Part shown: piece after piece, positions 43,968-52,859 of the stretch
How positions within the stretch are numbered: position 1 is the stretch's first letter
Layout of the letters: each line of letters opens with the position of its first letter
NCBI GenBank assembly: GCA_015059245.1
Contig: SVAU01000001.1
Location: 133,571-197,570 of the forward strand
Reading direction: 5' to 3'
DNA from: Bacillota bacterium
Lineage (GTDB): Bacteria > Bacillota_I > Bacilli_A > RF39 > UBA660
Length of the DNA stretch: 64,000 nucleotides
The notes under the pieces: model-generated
Told to the model about the DNA's origin: nothing
What the model saw: the letters and a program-made list of their open reading frames with translations, nothing else
Database searches by the model: none
Made by a program: the position numbers and the translations under genes

Positions 43968-46505
43968 ATGAAGAGAAATGAAGTAGATAGAAGTAAATTA
44001 AGTCCAGGTATGAAACAATATTTTGAAATTAAAGATAATTATGAAGAAGAAATGTTGTTTTTTCGTTTAGGGGACTTTTATGAATTATTTTTTGAAGATG
44101 CTATTTTATGTAGTAGAGAGTTAGAACTTACTTTAACTAGTAAAAATGGTGGTTTAGAAGAAAGAATACCTATGTGTGGTGTTCCTTTTCATAGTGTTAA
44201 ACCCTATATAGAAAAATTAGTTAGTAAGGGCTATAAAGTAGCTATATGTGAACAATTAGAGGATCCTAAAGATGTAAAAGGTATGGTAAAAAGAGGTGTA
44301 GTACAAGTTATATCTAAAGGTACTGTAGTTGATTATGATATGCTAAATGAATATGATAATAACTTTATAGCTAGTATTTTAGATTTTAGTAACTTATATA
44401 CTTTAACTTATTCTGATATATCTACTGGTTCTTTATATATAATGGATGTACCAAAAGATGAAACTAAGTTAATTAATCATATACTTAGTTTAGGATTTAA
44501 AGAAGTCGTATTACTTGATAATAGTAATCAAGAACTTATAGATAATTTAAAGAATACTTATGGTATAGAAGTAAGTATATGTAGTGAATACTTAGAAGAT
44601 AGATATTCTAATGTATATAAAGATATTAAAGAAATGAGACATATACTAGGTATTAAACATTTAATGTATTACTTAGTAGTTAAACAATTAAAAGAATTAG
44701 ATCATATTAAGAGTCCTGAAATAGTATATCCTGATGAATATTTAGAAATGGATGTACATACAGTAAGAAACTTAGAATTATTTGAGACTTTAAGATTAAA
44801 AGAAAGAACTTATAGTTTAATATGGTTACTTGATAAAACTAAGACTGCTATGGGTAGTAGAAAGTTAAAGAACTGGTTAGCTAATCCATTAAAAGATAAA
44901 CAAAGTATCTTAAAGCGATATGATATGATCGATATTTTAAGAAACGAATTTATCTTAAAAGAAGAATTGTTACATGAATTAGATGAAGTTTATGACTTAG
45001 AAAGATTATGTGGTAAGACTGTATGTGGTACTGTTAATGCGAGAGATGTATTACAAATTAAAAGAAGTTTATCAGTACTTCCTAGTATTAGTAGTAAGAT
45101 AGAACGATTAGGTTTTGATTATAAATTAGCAGATGTATCTAAGTTATATGACTTATTAGAAAATTCTATATATGAAAATCCACCTATAGGTTTAAAAGAA
45201 GGTTATTTAATTAAAGATGGATATAATACTGATTTAGATGAACTAAAAAGTATTAGAAGTGGTGGAAAAGACTTTATTGCATCTTTAGAAGAACAAGAAA
45301 GAGAAAGAACTGGTATTTCAACTTTAAAAGTAGGTTACAACAAAGTATTTGGTTATTTTATTGAAGTAAGTAAAGGCCAAATAGATAAAGTTAAAGAAGA
45401 ATATGGCTATGAAAGAAGACAAACATTAGCTAATGCAGAACGTTATATAAGTCCACTACTTAAAGAAAAAGAAGCATTGGTACTAAATGCTGAAGAAAAG
45501 ATTATTGAACTTGAATATAACTTGTTTATGGAAGTTAAAGAAGAAATAAAGAAAGAAATATTTAAGTTAAAAGCTATAGCTAGAGACTTATCTGAGTTAG
45601 ATGCGATAATAAGTTTAGCAACTAGTGCTGATGAATATGGTTTAGTAAGACCTGAGATACTTGATGAACGTAGAGTAGAAATAGTAGATGGTAGACATCC
45701 AGTAGTAGAAAGAGTTAGTAAAAAAGAATATGTATCTAATGATTGTATGATGAGTGAAGAGGTAAATACACTATTAATTACTGGACCTAACATGAGTGGT
45801 AAATCTACTTATATGAGACAGTTAGCAATTATAATTATAATGGCTCAAATAGGTTCTTTTGTACCTGCTAAGAGTGCTAAATTACCTATATTTGATAAGA
45901 TATTTACTAGAATTGGGGCTAGTGATGACTTAGTATCTGGTGAATCTACATTCATGGTAGAAATGATGGAAGCAAGAAATGCTTTAGTTAATGCTACTAG
46001 TGATTCATTAATTCTATTTGATGAATTAGGTAGAGGTACTGCTACATATGATGGTATGAGTCTTGCACAAGCAATTTTAGAATATGTTAATAAAGATATA
46101 AAATGTAAAACATTATTTAGTACTCACTATCATGAATTGACTGCTTTAGAAAGTCTAAGTGGTATTAAGAATGTCCATGTAGAAGCTTATGAAAAAGATG
46201 GTAATGTAACATTCTTACATAAAGTTAAAGATGGTGCAGTAGATAAGAGTTATGGTATACATGTAGCGAAGTTAGCAGGAATGCCTAAAGAGATTTTAAA
46301 TAGATCTTCTGAAATACTTAAATATTATGAAAGTAATGGTAAAGAAACTTTAGTACAACAAAATGAACAATTAGGTTTTAATTTTGATGCAGTAGTTGAA
46401 GATAGTCCAGTACTAGATAGATTAGAAGAAATAGATCCACTTAAAACAACACCTATGGAAGCTATTAATTTATTATATGAATTAAAGGAGTTGTCTAAGA
46501 AATAA
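43968..46505 (+). CDS. mutS: DNA mismatch repair ATPase MutS
   Basis: Mismatch recognition protein, 845 residues, full length. The mismatch-binding loop FFRLGDFYELFFEDA (Phe-x-Glu type) is near residues 32-46. Connector, lever and clamp domains follow. The ATPase has Walker A GPNMSGKST (606-614), ILFDELGRGTATYDG as Walker B/signature, and STHYHEL. Intact in all motifs. The mutL partner is not in the window; the next gene is unrelated. Confidence 0.98.
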   Translation: MKRNEVDRSKLSPGMKQYFEIKDNYEEEMLFFRLGDFYELFFEDAILCSRELELTLTSKNGGLEERIPMCGVPFHSVKPYIEKLVSKGYKVAICEQLEDPKDVKGMVKRGVVQVISKGTVVDYDMLNEYDNNFIASILDFSNLYTLTYSDISTGSLYIMDVPKDETKLINHILSLGFKEVVLLDNSNQELIDNLKNTYGIEVSICSEYLEDRYSNVYKDIKEMRHILGIKHLMYYLVVKQLKELDHIKSPEIVYPDEYLEMDVHTVRNLELFETLRLKERTYSLIWLLDKTKTAMGSRKLKNWLANPLKDKQSILKRYDMIDILRNEFILKEELLHELDEVYDLERLCGKTVCGTVNARDVLQIKRSLSVLPSISSKIERLGFDYKLADVSKLYDLLENSIYENPPIGLKEGYLIKDGYNTDLDELKSIRSGGKDFIASLEEQERERTGISTLKVGYNKVFGYFIEVSKGQIDKVKEEYGYERRQTLANAERYISPLLKEKEALVLNAEEKIIELEYNLFMEVKEEIKKEIFKLKAIARDLSELDAIISLATSADEYGLVRPEILDERRVEIVDGRHPVVERVSKKEYVSNDCMMSEEVNTLLITGPNMSGKSTYMRQLAIIIIMAQIGSFVPAKSAKLPIFDKIFTRIGASDDLVSGESTFMVEMMEARNALVNATSDSLILFDELGRGTATYDGMSLAQAILEYVNKDIKCKTLFSTHYHELTALESLSGIKNVHVEAYEKDGNVTFLHKVKDGAVDKSYGIHVAKLAGMPKEILNRSSEILKYYESNGKETLVQQNEQLGFNFDAVVEDSPVLDRLEEIDPLKTTPMEAINLLYELKELSKK

Positions 46506-47023
46506 TGTATAACGAAGAATATTTTTATGGTATTACAGATTTAATGCATTTTAATGTATATGCATCTTTACTTAAAGAACATATAATTAAAGAAGAAAGA
46601 GTTATTATTAAAGTATTTAAGAAAGATGATGAAGTAGTAATAATTGAAACTAATATTTTTAAAGATACTATACTTAAAGATACTAGAAAAGATAAGAATA
46701 GTGATTTAATGGAATATGATTTATCTTTCTTGAAAGTATTAGAAAGATATACTAGTGATTATGAAATACCGGGTATGATATATGAACGTATTGAAGGGAT
46801 AGGTTGTTGGTATAGAGTTAAGATAGATGGATATTTACCAAGTGATAAGTTGTTAAAACCATTTTTCTTAAAGAAAAAGATAAATAAAGAAGATTTATCT
46901 AAATATGCAGATAATCAAGAAGAAATAGAAAAGTTAAATAAGTTTTATGATATTACTAAAGGATTAATTAAGTTTAGTAAAGTTAAAGAAGTAAAAGAAC
47001 TATTAGCTAAGGTGGAGCAATAG
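46505..47023 (+). CDS. Unknown protein co-translated with mutS
   Basis: A 172-residue soluble protein with no recognised motif. The middle (KVFKKDDEVVIIETNIFKD) looks like a beta meander and the C-terminal half is helical. Its ATG overlaps the mutS stop (TAATG), so it is co-expressed with mutS. No evidence of a repair role beyond position. Confidence 0.7.
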   Translation: MYNEEYFYGITDLMHFNVYASLLKEHIIKEERVIIKVFKKDDEVVIIETNIFKDTILKDTRKDKNSDLMEYDLSFLKVLERYTSDYEIPGMIYERIEGIGCWYRVKIDGYLPSDKLLKPFFLKKKINKEDLSKYADNQEEIEKLNKFYDITKGLIKFSKVKEVKELLAKVEQ

Positions 47024-47033
47024 TTCTTTTTTT
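46994..47033 (+). terminator. Intrinsic terminator after the mutS operon
   Basis: AAAGAACTATT (46994-47004) pairs with AATAGTTCTTT (47019-47029), with GCT/AGC-like inner pairs; T run follows. The stop codon is inside the stem. Confidence 0.75.
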
Positions 47034-47057
47034 GATATAATAACTTTGGTGGTTATA

Positions 47058-48041
47058 ATGGCTAAAAAATATACAAAAGAACAAAGAAATAGTTATACTT
47101 CTATTATGATTATTTTATTTTTGATAAGTTTATTTGTTTATTTATTTTTTGTTTCTTATTGTCTTGGTATAATTTTTCCTGAGCTTAGATTTGTTAATGC
47201 TCAATATAGTATGAAAAGTGATTTATATCAGAATGTATTATTAAGTTCTTTGGTATTAGATATGGCAATAGTTTTTATTTTATGTAGTTCTTCTATTGAG
47301 ATGAATACTATTTTTAAAGGTGTTAAAGCTGGGAATATAGTAGATGTTATTGGTAAAACTTTACTTATTTTTGAAGCAGTTATTCTTTTGGGTGGTTGCT
47401 TTGTTTCGTGGTTTTTGAAACAAAATGTTTTACTTTATGATAGTCTTTCTGGAATTTTATTTAGTACTTTGGTATTTATTCTTTCTTTAATGTTTTTATT
47501 AGCACATATATCTGATCCACCTGGTTTTCCAACTGCTTTAAATGTAAAATATAAAATTAAACATCATAATTATAATGATTTTAAAAGATACTTAGCTGAA
47601 AAGTTAAAAATTAGTGTTAGTTCTTTTGAGATGTTTGAAGAGAAGCATTGTGATATTGAATCTTATTGTTATTCAAAAGGTGATGATGAATTTTGTTTTA
47701 TGTTAATTCCTTTAAACAAAGTTGGTAGAAAAATATTAGGTGATTGTTTTGATGGTGGCTTCTATGATTATTTTGCTTATAAATATAAAGATGTAGATAC
47801 AAAGAAAAAATCGTTTTATGTTTATTATATTTTTGTTGTAGAAGAAGTTAATGCCGTTTTTAAGGAAATGGTAAAATATCGTGCGCCGATGCAAAAAGAT
47901 TTTTATTTTCTAGGTGTTGGTGTTGATATTAAAAATAATGAATTATATATTAATGGTTATGATAAAAAGAAATTTAAAGATAATTATGATTTATTGTTTA
48001 ATAATTTTGATAGTTTAATTGAAGATATAAAAATTAAGTAG
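47058..48041 (+). CDS. Membrane protein of unknown function
   Basis: A 327-residue protein with four membrane helices in the first 150 residues and a soluble C-terminal domain of about 165 residues (FKRYLAEKLKIS..., FCFMLIPLNKVGRKILGDCF, KSFYVYYIFVVEEVN). No known family. Codon choice (more TTT, fewer AGA) differs a little from neighbours. ATG 47058 follows GGTGGT; an extended -10 TGATATAAT lies at 47033-47041. Confidence 0.72.
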   Translation: MAKKYTKEQRNSYTSIMIILFLISLFVYLFFVSYCLGIIFPELRFVNAQYSMKSDLYQNVLLSSLVLDMAIVFILCSSSIEMNTIFKGVKAGNIVDVIGKTLLIFEAVILLGGCFVSWFLKQNVLLYDSLSGILFSTLVFILSLMFLLAHISDPPGFPTALNVKYKIKHHNYNDFKRYLAEKLKISVSSFEMFEEKHCDIESYCYSKGDDEFCFMLIPLNKVGRKILGDCFDGGFYDYFAYKYKDVDTKKKSFYVYYIFVVEEVNAVFKEMVKYRAPMQKDFYFLGVGVDIKNNELYINGYDKKKFKDNYDLLFNNFDSLIEDIKIK

Positions 48042-48050
48042 GTGATATAA

Positions 48051-48917
48051 ATGATAGATTTACATATGCATACTAAATATAGTGATGGACAGTTTGAAGT
48101 AAAAGAATTACTTAATATATTAAATGAAAAAGGTATTAAGTATGCTTCTATTACTGATCATAATTCTATAGGTGCTCATATAGAAATGAGAGATAATGAC
48201 TTATATAGTTTATATAATGGTAAGATGATTACTGGAGTAGAAATACAAACATTAGTAGATGATTATTTAATAGAAGTATTAGTTTATAATTTTGATATAG
48301 ATAAATTTAATAAATATATTGAAAGTACTAGAAAGACATTTTGGGAATTTCATGAAATTGCTTATAAAGAATTACTTAAGAAAGCAGATAAATTAGGTTT
48401 AAAGTATATTGAACCTGATAGAGAATTAACTAATGGTTATTATTGTAATATGAAGTTTCAAGAAGCTATTGCTGCTTGTCTAGATTATAATAAGAATATT
48501 ATTGATGAGAAGATACTTACTGATCATTTACATTTTTATAGAAATGAATTTCAAAGAGTAGGTAGTGAGTTTTATGTAGATAATAAAAAAGCGTTTCCTG
48601 CTATAGATGATGTAATCAAAAATGCTAGAGATGCTGGTGGGATGATATTTATTGCTCATATAGATGAATATCAAGCAATACCAAATAAGATGGAATTCTT
48701 AGAAGACTTATTTAACAGATACGATATAGATGGTATGGAATGCTTTCATCCTGCTATTAGTGTTGAGAATCGCTCAACTTATGTAGAGTTTTGCTCAACT
48801 CACAATTTACTTGTGAGTGCAGGTAGTGATTTTCATGGAAGTCATTTACCTCATAGAAAAAATATAACTACTGAAGCAACTTTGGAAGATATTAAGTGGA
48901 TAGAAGGCTTAAAATAA
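48051..48917 (+). CDS. PHP-domain phosphoesterase
   Basis: A 288-residue metal-dependent phosphoesterase of the PHP family, similar in size to the RNase AM/YciV group that hydrolyses 3',5'-nucleoside bisphosphates or RNA 5' ends. Motifs are all visible: DLHMHTKYSDG (His 5 and 7), ITDHNSI, GVEIQT, FIAHIDEY and SAGSDFHGSH. It follows the previous gene at 9 bases with AGGTGAT. Substrate assignment is inference. Confidence 0.87.
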   Translation: MIDLHMHTKYSDGQFEVKELLNILNEKGIKYASITDHNSIGAHIEMRDNDLYSLYNGKMITGVEIQTLVDDYLIEVLVYNFDIDKFNKYIESTRKTFWEFHEIAYKELLKKADKLGLKYIEPDRELTNGYYCNMKFQEAIAACLDYNKNIIDEKILTDHLHFYRNEFQRVGSEFYVDNKKAFPAIDDVIKNARDAGGMIFIAHIDEYQAIPNKMEFLEDLFNRYDIDGMECFHPAISVENRSTYVEFCSTHNLLVSAGSDFHGSHLPHRKNITTEATLEDIKWIEGLK

Positions 48918-48958
48918 GGAAAATACAATAAAATTTTGTTTTATTCTAATAAAACTTA

Positions 48959-48967
48959 TGTTATAAT
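48959..48967 (+). promoter_or_regulatory. Extended -10 promoter of nusB
   Basis: TGTTATAAT at 48959-48967, 23 bases before the nusB start. No clear terminator separates it from the PHP gene. Confidence 0.5.
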
Positions 48968-48990
48968 CACTTGAGTGAGGTGCATTAGGG

Positions 48991-49392
48991 ATGGCTAAAA
49001 CTAGAAGTGAATTAAGAGAAAAAGCAATGGTTATTTTATATCAAATAGATATTCTTAAAAGTAACAAGTGTGAATACAATGTAGAAAATTTAATAACTGA
49101 AAATTTAGAAGTAGATAATGAATTCGTAAGAAACATTGTTTATGGTGTAGAAACTCACTTAGAACAATTAGATGAAATAGCTAATGGTCATATGAAAGAT
49201 TGGTCTATTAATAGAATAGATAAGACTGGTGCTGCTATTTTAAGAATTGGTTTATTTGAAATTTTATATGAAGAAGAAACACCTAACATAGTAGCTATTA
49301 ATGAAGCAGTAGAACTTGCTAAAAAATATAGTGATGATAATGTTAGAAAGATAATCAACGCTGTTTTAGATAAAGTAAGTAATGAAAACTAG
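48991..49392 (+). CDS. nusB: Transcription antitermination factor NusB
   Basis: A 133-residue all-helical protein that binds the rRNA boxA with NusE/S10. It opens RSELREKAMVILYQID and has WSINRIDKTGAAILRIGLFEILYEE-x-P-x-IVAINEAVELAKKYSDD, the most conserved stretch of the family. The gene is monocistronic here, with a terminator on its stop codon. Confidence 0.97.
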   Translation: MAKTRSELREKAMVILYQIDILKSNKCEYNVENLITENLEVDNEFVRNIVYGVETHLEQLDEIANGHMKDWSINRIDKTGAAILRIGLFEILYEEETPNIVAINEAVELAKKYSDDNVRKIINAVLDKVSNEN

Positions 49393-49411
49393 AGTAATCT
49401 AGTTTTTTTAT
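49385..49411 (+). terminator. Intrinsic terminator after nusB
   Basis: A 9-bp stem (49385-49393 with 49398-49406), loop GTAA, T run. The stop codon is in the stem. Confidence 0.85.
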
Positions 49412-49477
49412 TGGTTATATTTGAGAAAATTAGTATTTAGTGTTATTATATATCACCTAAAGAAAAGGGGGATATAC

Positions 49478-50872
49478 ATGGCTAAAAAACGTGAAATAGT
49501 AGTAAGTAAACATGAACCTATTATGTTTTTAAATGATGCATTAGTAGATCGTATACTTAATATAATGTTTATTGCTAATGATGAAGAACGTAAAGAACAT
49601 CATGTGGGATATAATGAAATTTCTTTAATGAATTTAATGTTTATCTTCCTTAATAAATATACAGGTAATAATATTACCAAAGACTTTTATACTGCTTTTA
49701 AAGATAATGATAAGGAATATTCTTATGATTTTTATATTTATTTTATTTATAATTATTATCAAATGTATAAAGATAGTTATAGTTTTAGTAGAGAATTTAT
49801 AACTAATATTAATGATTTATATTATTTAGATGAAATAGAAGTTGCTTTTAATCCTGATAAATTTAAGATGCATTATGGTACTGCATTTACTGATACTTTA
49901 AATGTAAAAGAAGATGTAGATTCTAGTTTAGTTGATTATGTAAGAAATAATTTACCTAAGTCATTAAAAACTGATTTAGAGAAAGCTATAGGTATATATA
50001 TATTACTTGCTAAAGTACTTAGATATGCTCCTATATATACGATAACTGAAGAAATATATGATACTTATCCATATTATGATGTTACTTTAGATAATAATGA
50101 AGTAGTATGTGTACATTTTTCTATTATTTATCATAAGATACTTGATATGTTTGGTATAGAAAATAATTTAGATGGTAACGTTAATTATCATATGTATGTT
50201 AATTTGAGTTTTGGTTCTATGATGATAAGAGCTGATGCTACTAGATATGGTTATTATAGTGATCAATTGGAATTATCTGATTTAACTAATACTAAATATG
50301 ATTTTATGATAGAAGGTTTCTATATTGAAGATAGTAAATATTTTGATCCTAAATATGTTGAATATGGTAGAGATAGATTACATCAAATAATAGTTGAAGT
50401 ATATAAGAAGATGGGACTTAATACGGATACTAAAGAGAAGATGAATGAATTTATTGATAAATATCAAAGAGTAGAATTTGCTAAAGGAAGAGATGTAAAT
50501 AAAAGTGTATTTGATGAAAGAATTGCTATGCTTAATAGTATGTTTAAATTTCATGAACAAACAACAGAGAATACTCAATTCTTTAATTGGTTAATTACAT
50601 CAGTATTTTATGATATTGCTGAATTAAGAGCAGAAAATATTTCTTTATATAGAAATAGTGATAAGGGAATAGAATTAAGTAAATTATTAGTTTTATATGA
50701 AGAAGATGAAACACCATATTACTATTTATATAGTGATGGTAAGATAGTTAATTATGATGTAGATACTGTAATAGATATAATACTTAAAGATGGTTGGTGT
50801 TTTAAACATCAAGCAGACATAGATGCATTAAGAATAGATGATGATGATCTAATATTAAAGTTATGTAGATAG
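49478..50872 (+). CDS. Transglutaminase-like protein 2
   Basis: A 464-residue protein with the Cys-His-Asp pattern of the transglutaminase core: C211 in VVCVHFSIIYHKILDMFGI, H238 in NYHMYVNL and D253 in RADATRYGY. The first 190 residues are helical with no known domain. The last 170 include a short YYYLYSDGKIVNY sheet also found in the next gene. There is no signal peptide. The frame is open from 49421, but AAAGGGGGAT before ATG 49478 sets the start. It forms a pair with the next gene. Confidence 0.78.
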   Translation: MAKKREIVVSKHEPIMFLNDALVDRILNIMFIANDEERKEHHVGYNEISLMNLMFIFLNKYTGNNITKDFYTAFKDNDKEYSYDFYIYFIYNYYQMYKDSYSFSREFITNINDLYYLDEIEVAFNPDKFKMHYGTAFTDTLNVKEDVDSSLVDYVRNNLPKSLKTDLEKAIGIYILLAKVLRYAPIYTITEEIYDTYPYYDVTLDNNEVVCVHFSIIYHKILDMFGIENNLDGNVNYHMYVNLSFGSMMIRADATRYGYYSDQLELSDLTNTKYDFMIEGFYIEDSKYFDPKYVEYGRDRLHQIIVEVYKKMGLNTDTKEKMNEFIDKYQRVEFAKGRDVNKSVFDERIAMLNSMFKFHEQTTENTQFFNWLITSVFYDIAELRAENISLYRNSDKGIELSKLLVLYEEDETPYYYLYSDGKIVNYDVDTVIDIILKDGWCFKHQADIDALRIDDDDLILKLCR

Positions 50873-50882
50873 AGGTGATACT

Positions 50883-51902
50883 ATGGGAATAAAGAGAATA
50901 GGAATTAGTATTGCTGATAAGTTTAGTAATAAATTAGATGATAAAATGATTACGTATGTATCTAAGTATGTAAGTGATGATATGAGTACTTTAGAGAACG
51001 CTATTAGTATTTATTTAGCCTTAGGTGATGTACTATGTTATAGTCCTTATTTTAGTCTTACACATGACTTTAATAAAATTAGTTTGGTTAGAGATATTAA
51101 TATTGATAATAATGAAATGATATGTAAGAGTTGGGCTATATTATATTATCGTTTGTTAAAACATTTTGGTATTAAAGCTAGAATACATAGAAGTACTGCT
51201 CATTATAAAGTAGAAATGGTTTTAGATGGAGTTATTTATTCTATGGATGCTACTGGATATGGTGGTAATCATTATTTTTATACTTTATCTGATACTACTA
51301 GAATTAAATGTAATTTAAAAATTAGTGGATTCTTAGTAAGTGGTACTGTAGATGTTAGAGATAAAAATAAACTTGCTGAAGGTTATGAAAAGTTAAATGA
51401 ATCTATAGATAATGTATATAAAAGACAAGGTAGAAAAGTTGTACCTGATGAAAAGTATGATTCTTTAAAATATAAAGTTGGTAGATTAGTAAAAGAACAT
51501 GCTATGGTAGTTGGTATTGGTAGTGAAGAAGATATTAATTATAGAATTAAAGTTATAAATAGATTCTGGGGGCTTGATATAATTCAGTCACCAGTAGAGA
51601 AGGTACAATTATTTAATGCATTTTATAAATTTATATTTGATGATTATACTACATATGAGTATCAAAGTAAGTGTCATAACATATTTGGTTATAAAGATCA
51701 TAAATTAATGATATATAAGTTATTAGTATTAGAAATCAATGGTATTTATTATTACTATTTAGATGATGGTAAGAAGTTTAGTTATTATAATAGAGATGAT
51801 TTACTAAAAGAATTTATGAATAGAAATATACGTATTACTGAATTTACTGAAATTATGGGTTTATATGGTTATGCTGATATGTATAAAATTAAGATGAAAT
51901 AA
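50883..51902 (+). CDS. Transglutaminase-like protein 3
   Basis: A 339-residue paralogue of the preceding gene, lacking most of its N-terminal part. Triad: C81 in MICKSWAILYYRLLKHFGI, H107 in AHYKVEM and D122 in SMDATGYG. The C-terminal YYYYLDDGKKFSYYNRDDL matches the C-terminal sheet of its neighbour. The genes are 10 bases apart with AGAGGTG. Cytoplasmic by sequence; substrate unknown. Confidence 0.8.
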   Translation: MGIKRIGISIADKFSNKLDDKMITYVSKYVSDDMSTLENAISIYLALGDVLCYSPYFSLTHDFNKISLVRDINIDNNEMICKSWAILYYRLLKHFGIKARIHRSTAHYKVEMVLDGVIYSMDATGYGGNHYFYTLSDTTRIKCNLKISGFLVSGTVDVRDKNKLAEGYEKLNESIDNVYKRQGRKVVPDEKYDSLKYKVGRLVKEHAMVVGIGSEEDINYRIKVINRFWGLDIIQSPVEKVQLFNAFYKFIFDDYTTYEYQSKCHNIFGYKDHKLMIYKLLVLEINGIYYYYLDDGKKFSYYNRDDLLKEFMNRNIRITEFTEIMGLYGYADMYKIKMK

Positions 51903-51931
51903 AAAAGAGAAAACTATTTGTTTTCTCTTTT
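51903..51931. terminator. Bidirectional terminator between convergent genes
   Basis: A 12-bp stem (51903-51914 with 51920-51931) flanked by A on one side and T on the other, serving the transglutaminase pair (+) and deformylase (-). Confidence 0.88.
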
Positions 51932-52496
51932 AAATTGAACGATATTTGTCTTTGTTTTTAAATGGTTGTTTAGGATCTATTTTATCTGTAAATAGTATTC
52001 CATCTAAGTGATCTAGTTCATGTTGGAAACCAACTGCTAGTTCTTCACGTACTCTTATTTCGTTTAGGTTGCCTTTTTCGTCATAGGCTTCTAATTTCAT
52101 ACGAGCATGTCTTGGTACGATACCTGTAGTAGGGCGATTTACACTTAAGCATCCTTCGCCTTCTTCGATATATACCATTTCTTCTGATACACTTTTTATT
52201 TTTGGATTTATTACTACATATCTTTCGAATTTTCCTTCTTCAATTTCTTGAGATAGAACAAAAATTCTTTTAGGAATACCTAATTGGATATAAGCAAGTC
52301 CCCAACCAGCACGAAGATTATACTTTTGATTATATTCTTCTATTTGAGACATTTCTAAGTAAGTTAACATGTCTTCAATACGTTGTAAATCTTCTTTAGG
52401 TAGTGGAAATGTAACATTTTCACTTTTTTGTTTTAATCTTTTATCTTTTTCATCTAATATTACTATATTAGGTAATTTACTATATTTTTTACTCAT
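51930..52496 (-). CDS. def: Peptide deformylase
   Basis: Removes the formyl group from new proteins; 188 residues. Zinc ligands are intact: C116 in EGCLS and H159/H163 in QHELDH, with catalytic E160. Motif I, normally GxGLAAPQ, reads GWGLAYIQ (64-71): the essential Gln is kept but Ala-Pro is replaced by Tyr-Ile. That is unusual next to the active site. A long insert and the length fit the Gram-positive type 2 group. TTGGTGAT precedes ATG 52496 better than the upstream ATG at 52514. Confidence 0.94.
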   Translation of the reverse strand: MSKKYSKLPNIVILDEKDKRLKQKSENVTFPLPKEDLQRIEDMLTYLEMSQIEEYNQKYNLRAGWGLAYIQLGIPKRIFVLSQEIEEGKFERYVVINPKIKSVSEEMVYIEEGEGCLSVNRPTTGIVPRHARMKLEAYDEKGNLNEIRVREELAVGFQHELDHLDGILFTDKIDPKQPFKNKDKYRSI

Positions 52497-52550
52497 ATAT
52501 ATCACCAACTGCATAACATTTTAACAAAAAAAATAGAAAAAGACAAATTA

Positions 52551-52570
52551 AAAAGGGAAAAATCCCTTTT
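52551..52570 (-). terminator. Intrinsic terminator of the YjcZ-like gene
   Basis: An 8-bp stem (AAAAGGGA 52551-52558 with TCCCTTTT 52563-52570) directly after the stop codon, read on the minus strand, with a short T tail. Confidence 0.65.
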
Positions 52571-52740
52571 TAGTTGTTATTCCAATTCCAACCGGCACCA
52601 ATTATAATAACTAATAATATAAATAAGACTATCCAAATAGCTGCTCCAATACCATTACCTTGAGTATATCCTACGAAGCCACCACATGATGGAGCAGTAT
52701 TATAGTTACCATAGTAACCATTATTTCCATAATAATACAT
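52570..52740 (-). CDS. YjcZ-family-like small sporulation protein
   Basis: A 56-residue gene on the minus strand. The N-terminal half is Tyr/Gly/Asn-rich (MYYYGNNGYYGNY), followed by one membrane helix (AIWIVLFILLVIIIGAG) that matches the YjcZ/CotD-type small spore proteins of Bacilli. AAAGGAGG precedes the ATG (52740). It is divergent to ftsW. The match is to the helix pattern and composition; family membership is likely but not proven by eye. Confidence 0.75.
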   Translation of the reverse strand: MYYYGNNGYYGNYNTAPSCGGFVGYTQGNGIGAAIWIVLFILLVIIIGAGWNWNNN

Positions 52741-52859
52741 ACAATAACCTCCTTTATGTATCTAATATATTTTATTAATAGGTGTATAATTTTGACATTA
52801 AAAGTTTTTATTTAACTTTTTTAGTATATCTTTATATGGTATTATTATAATAGGAGTGC

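Noticed and set aside
45443..45793. Minus-strand open frame inside mutS
   Set aside because: It is the mirror of a conserved coding region; Ser/Ile/Leu-rich content is typical of an antisense shadow. The same reasoning removes minus frames at 8686-8883, 16557-16823, 26677-27072, 29553-29786, 36781-36993 and 50378-50578.
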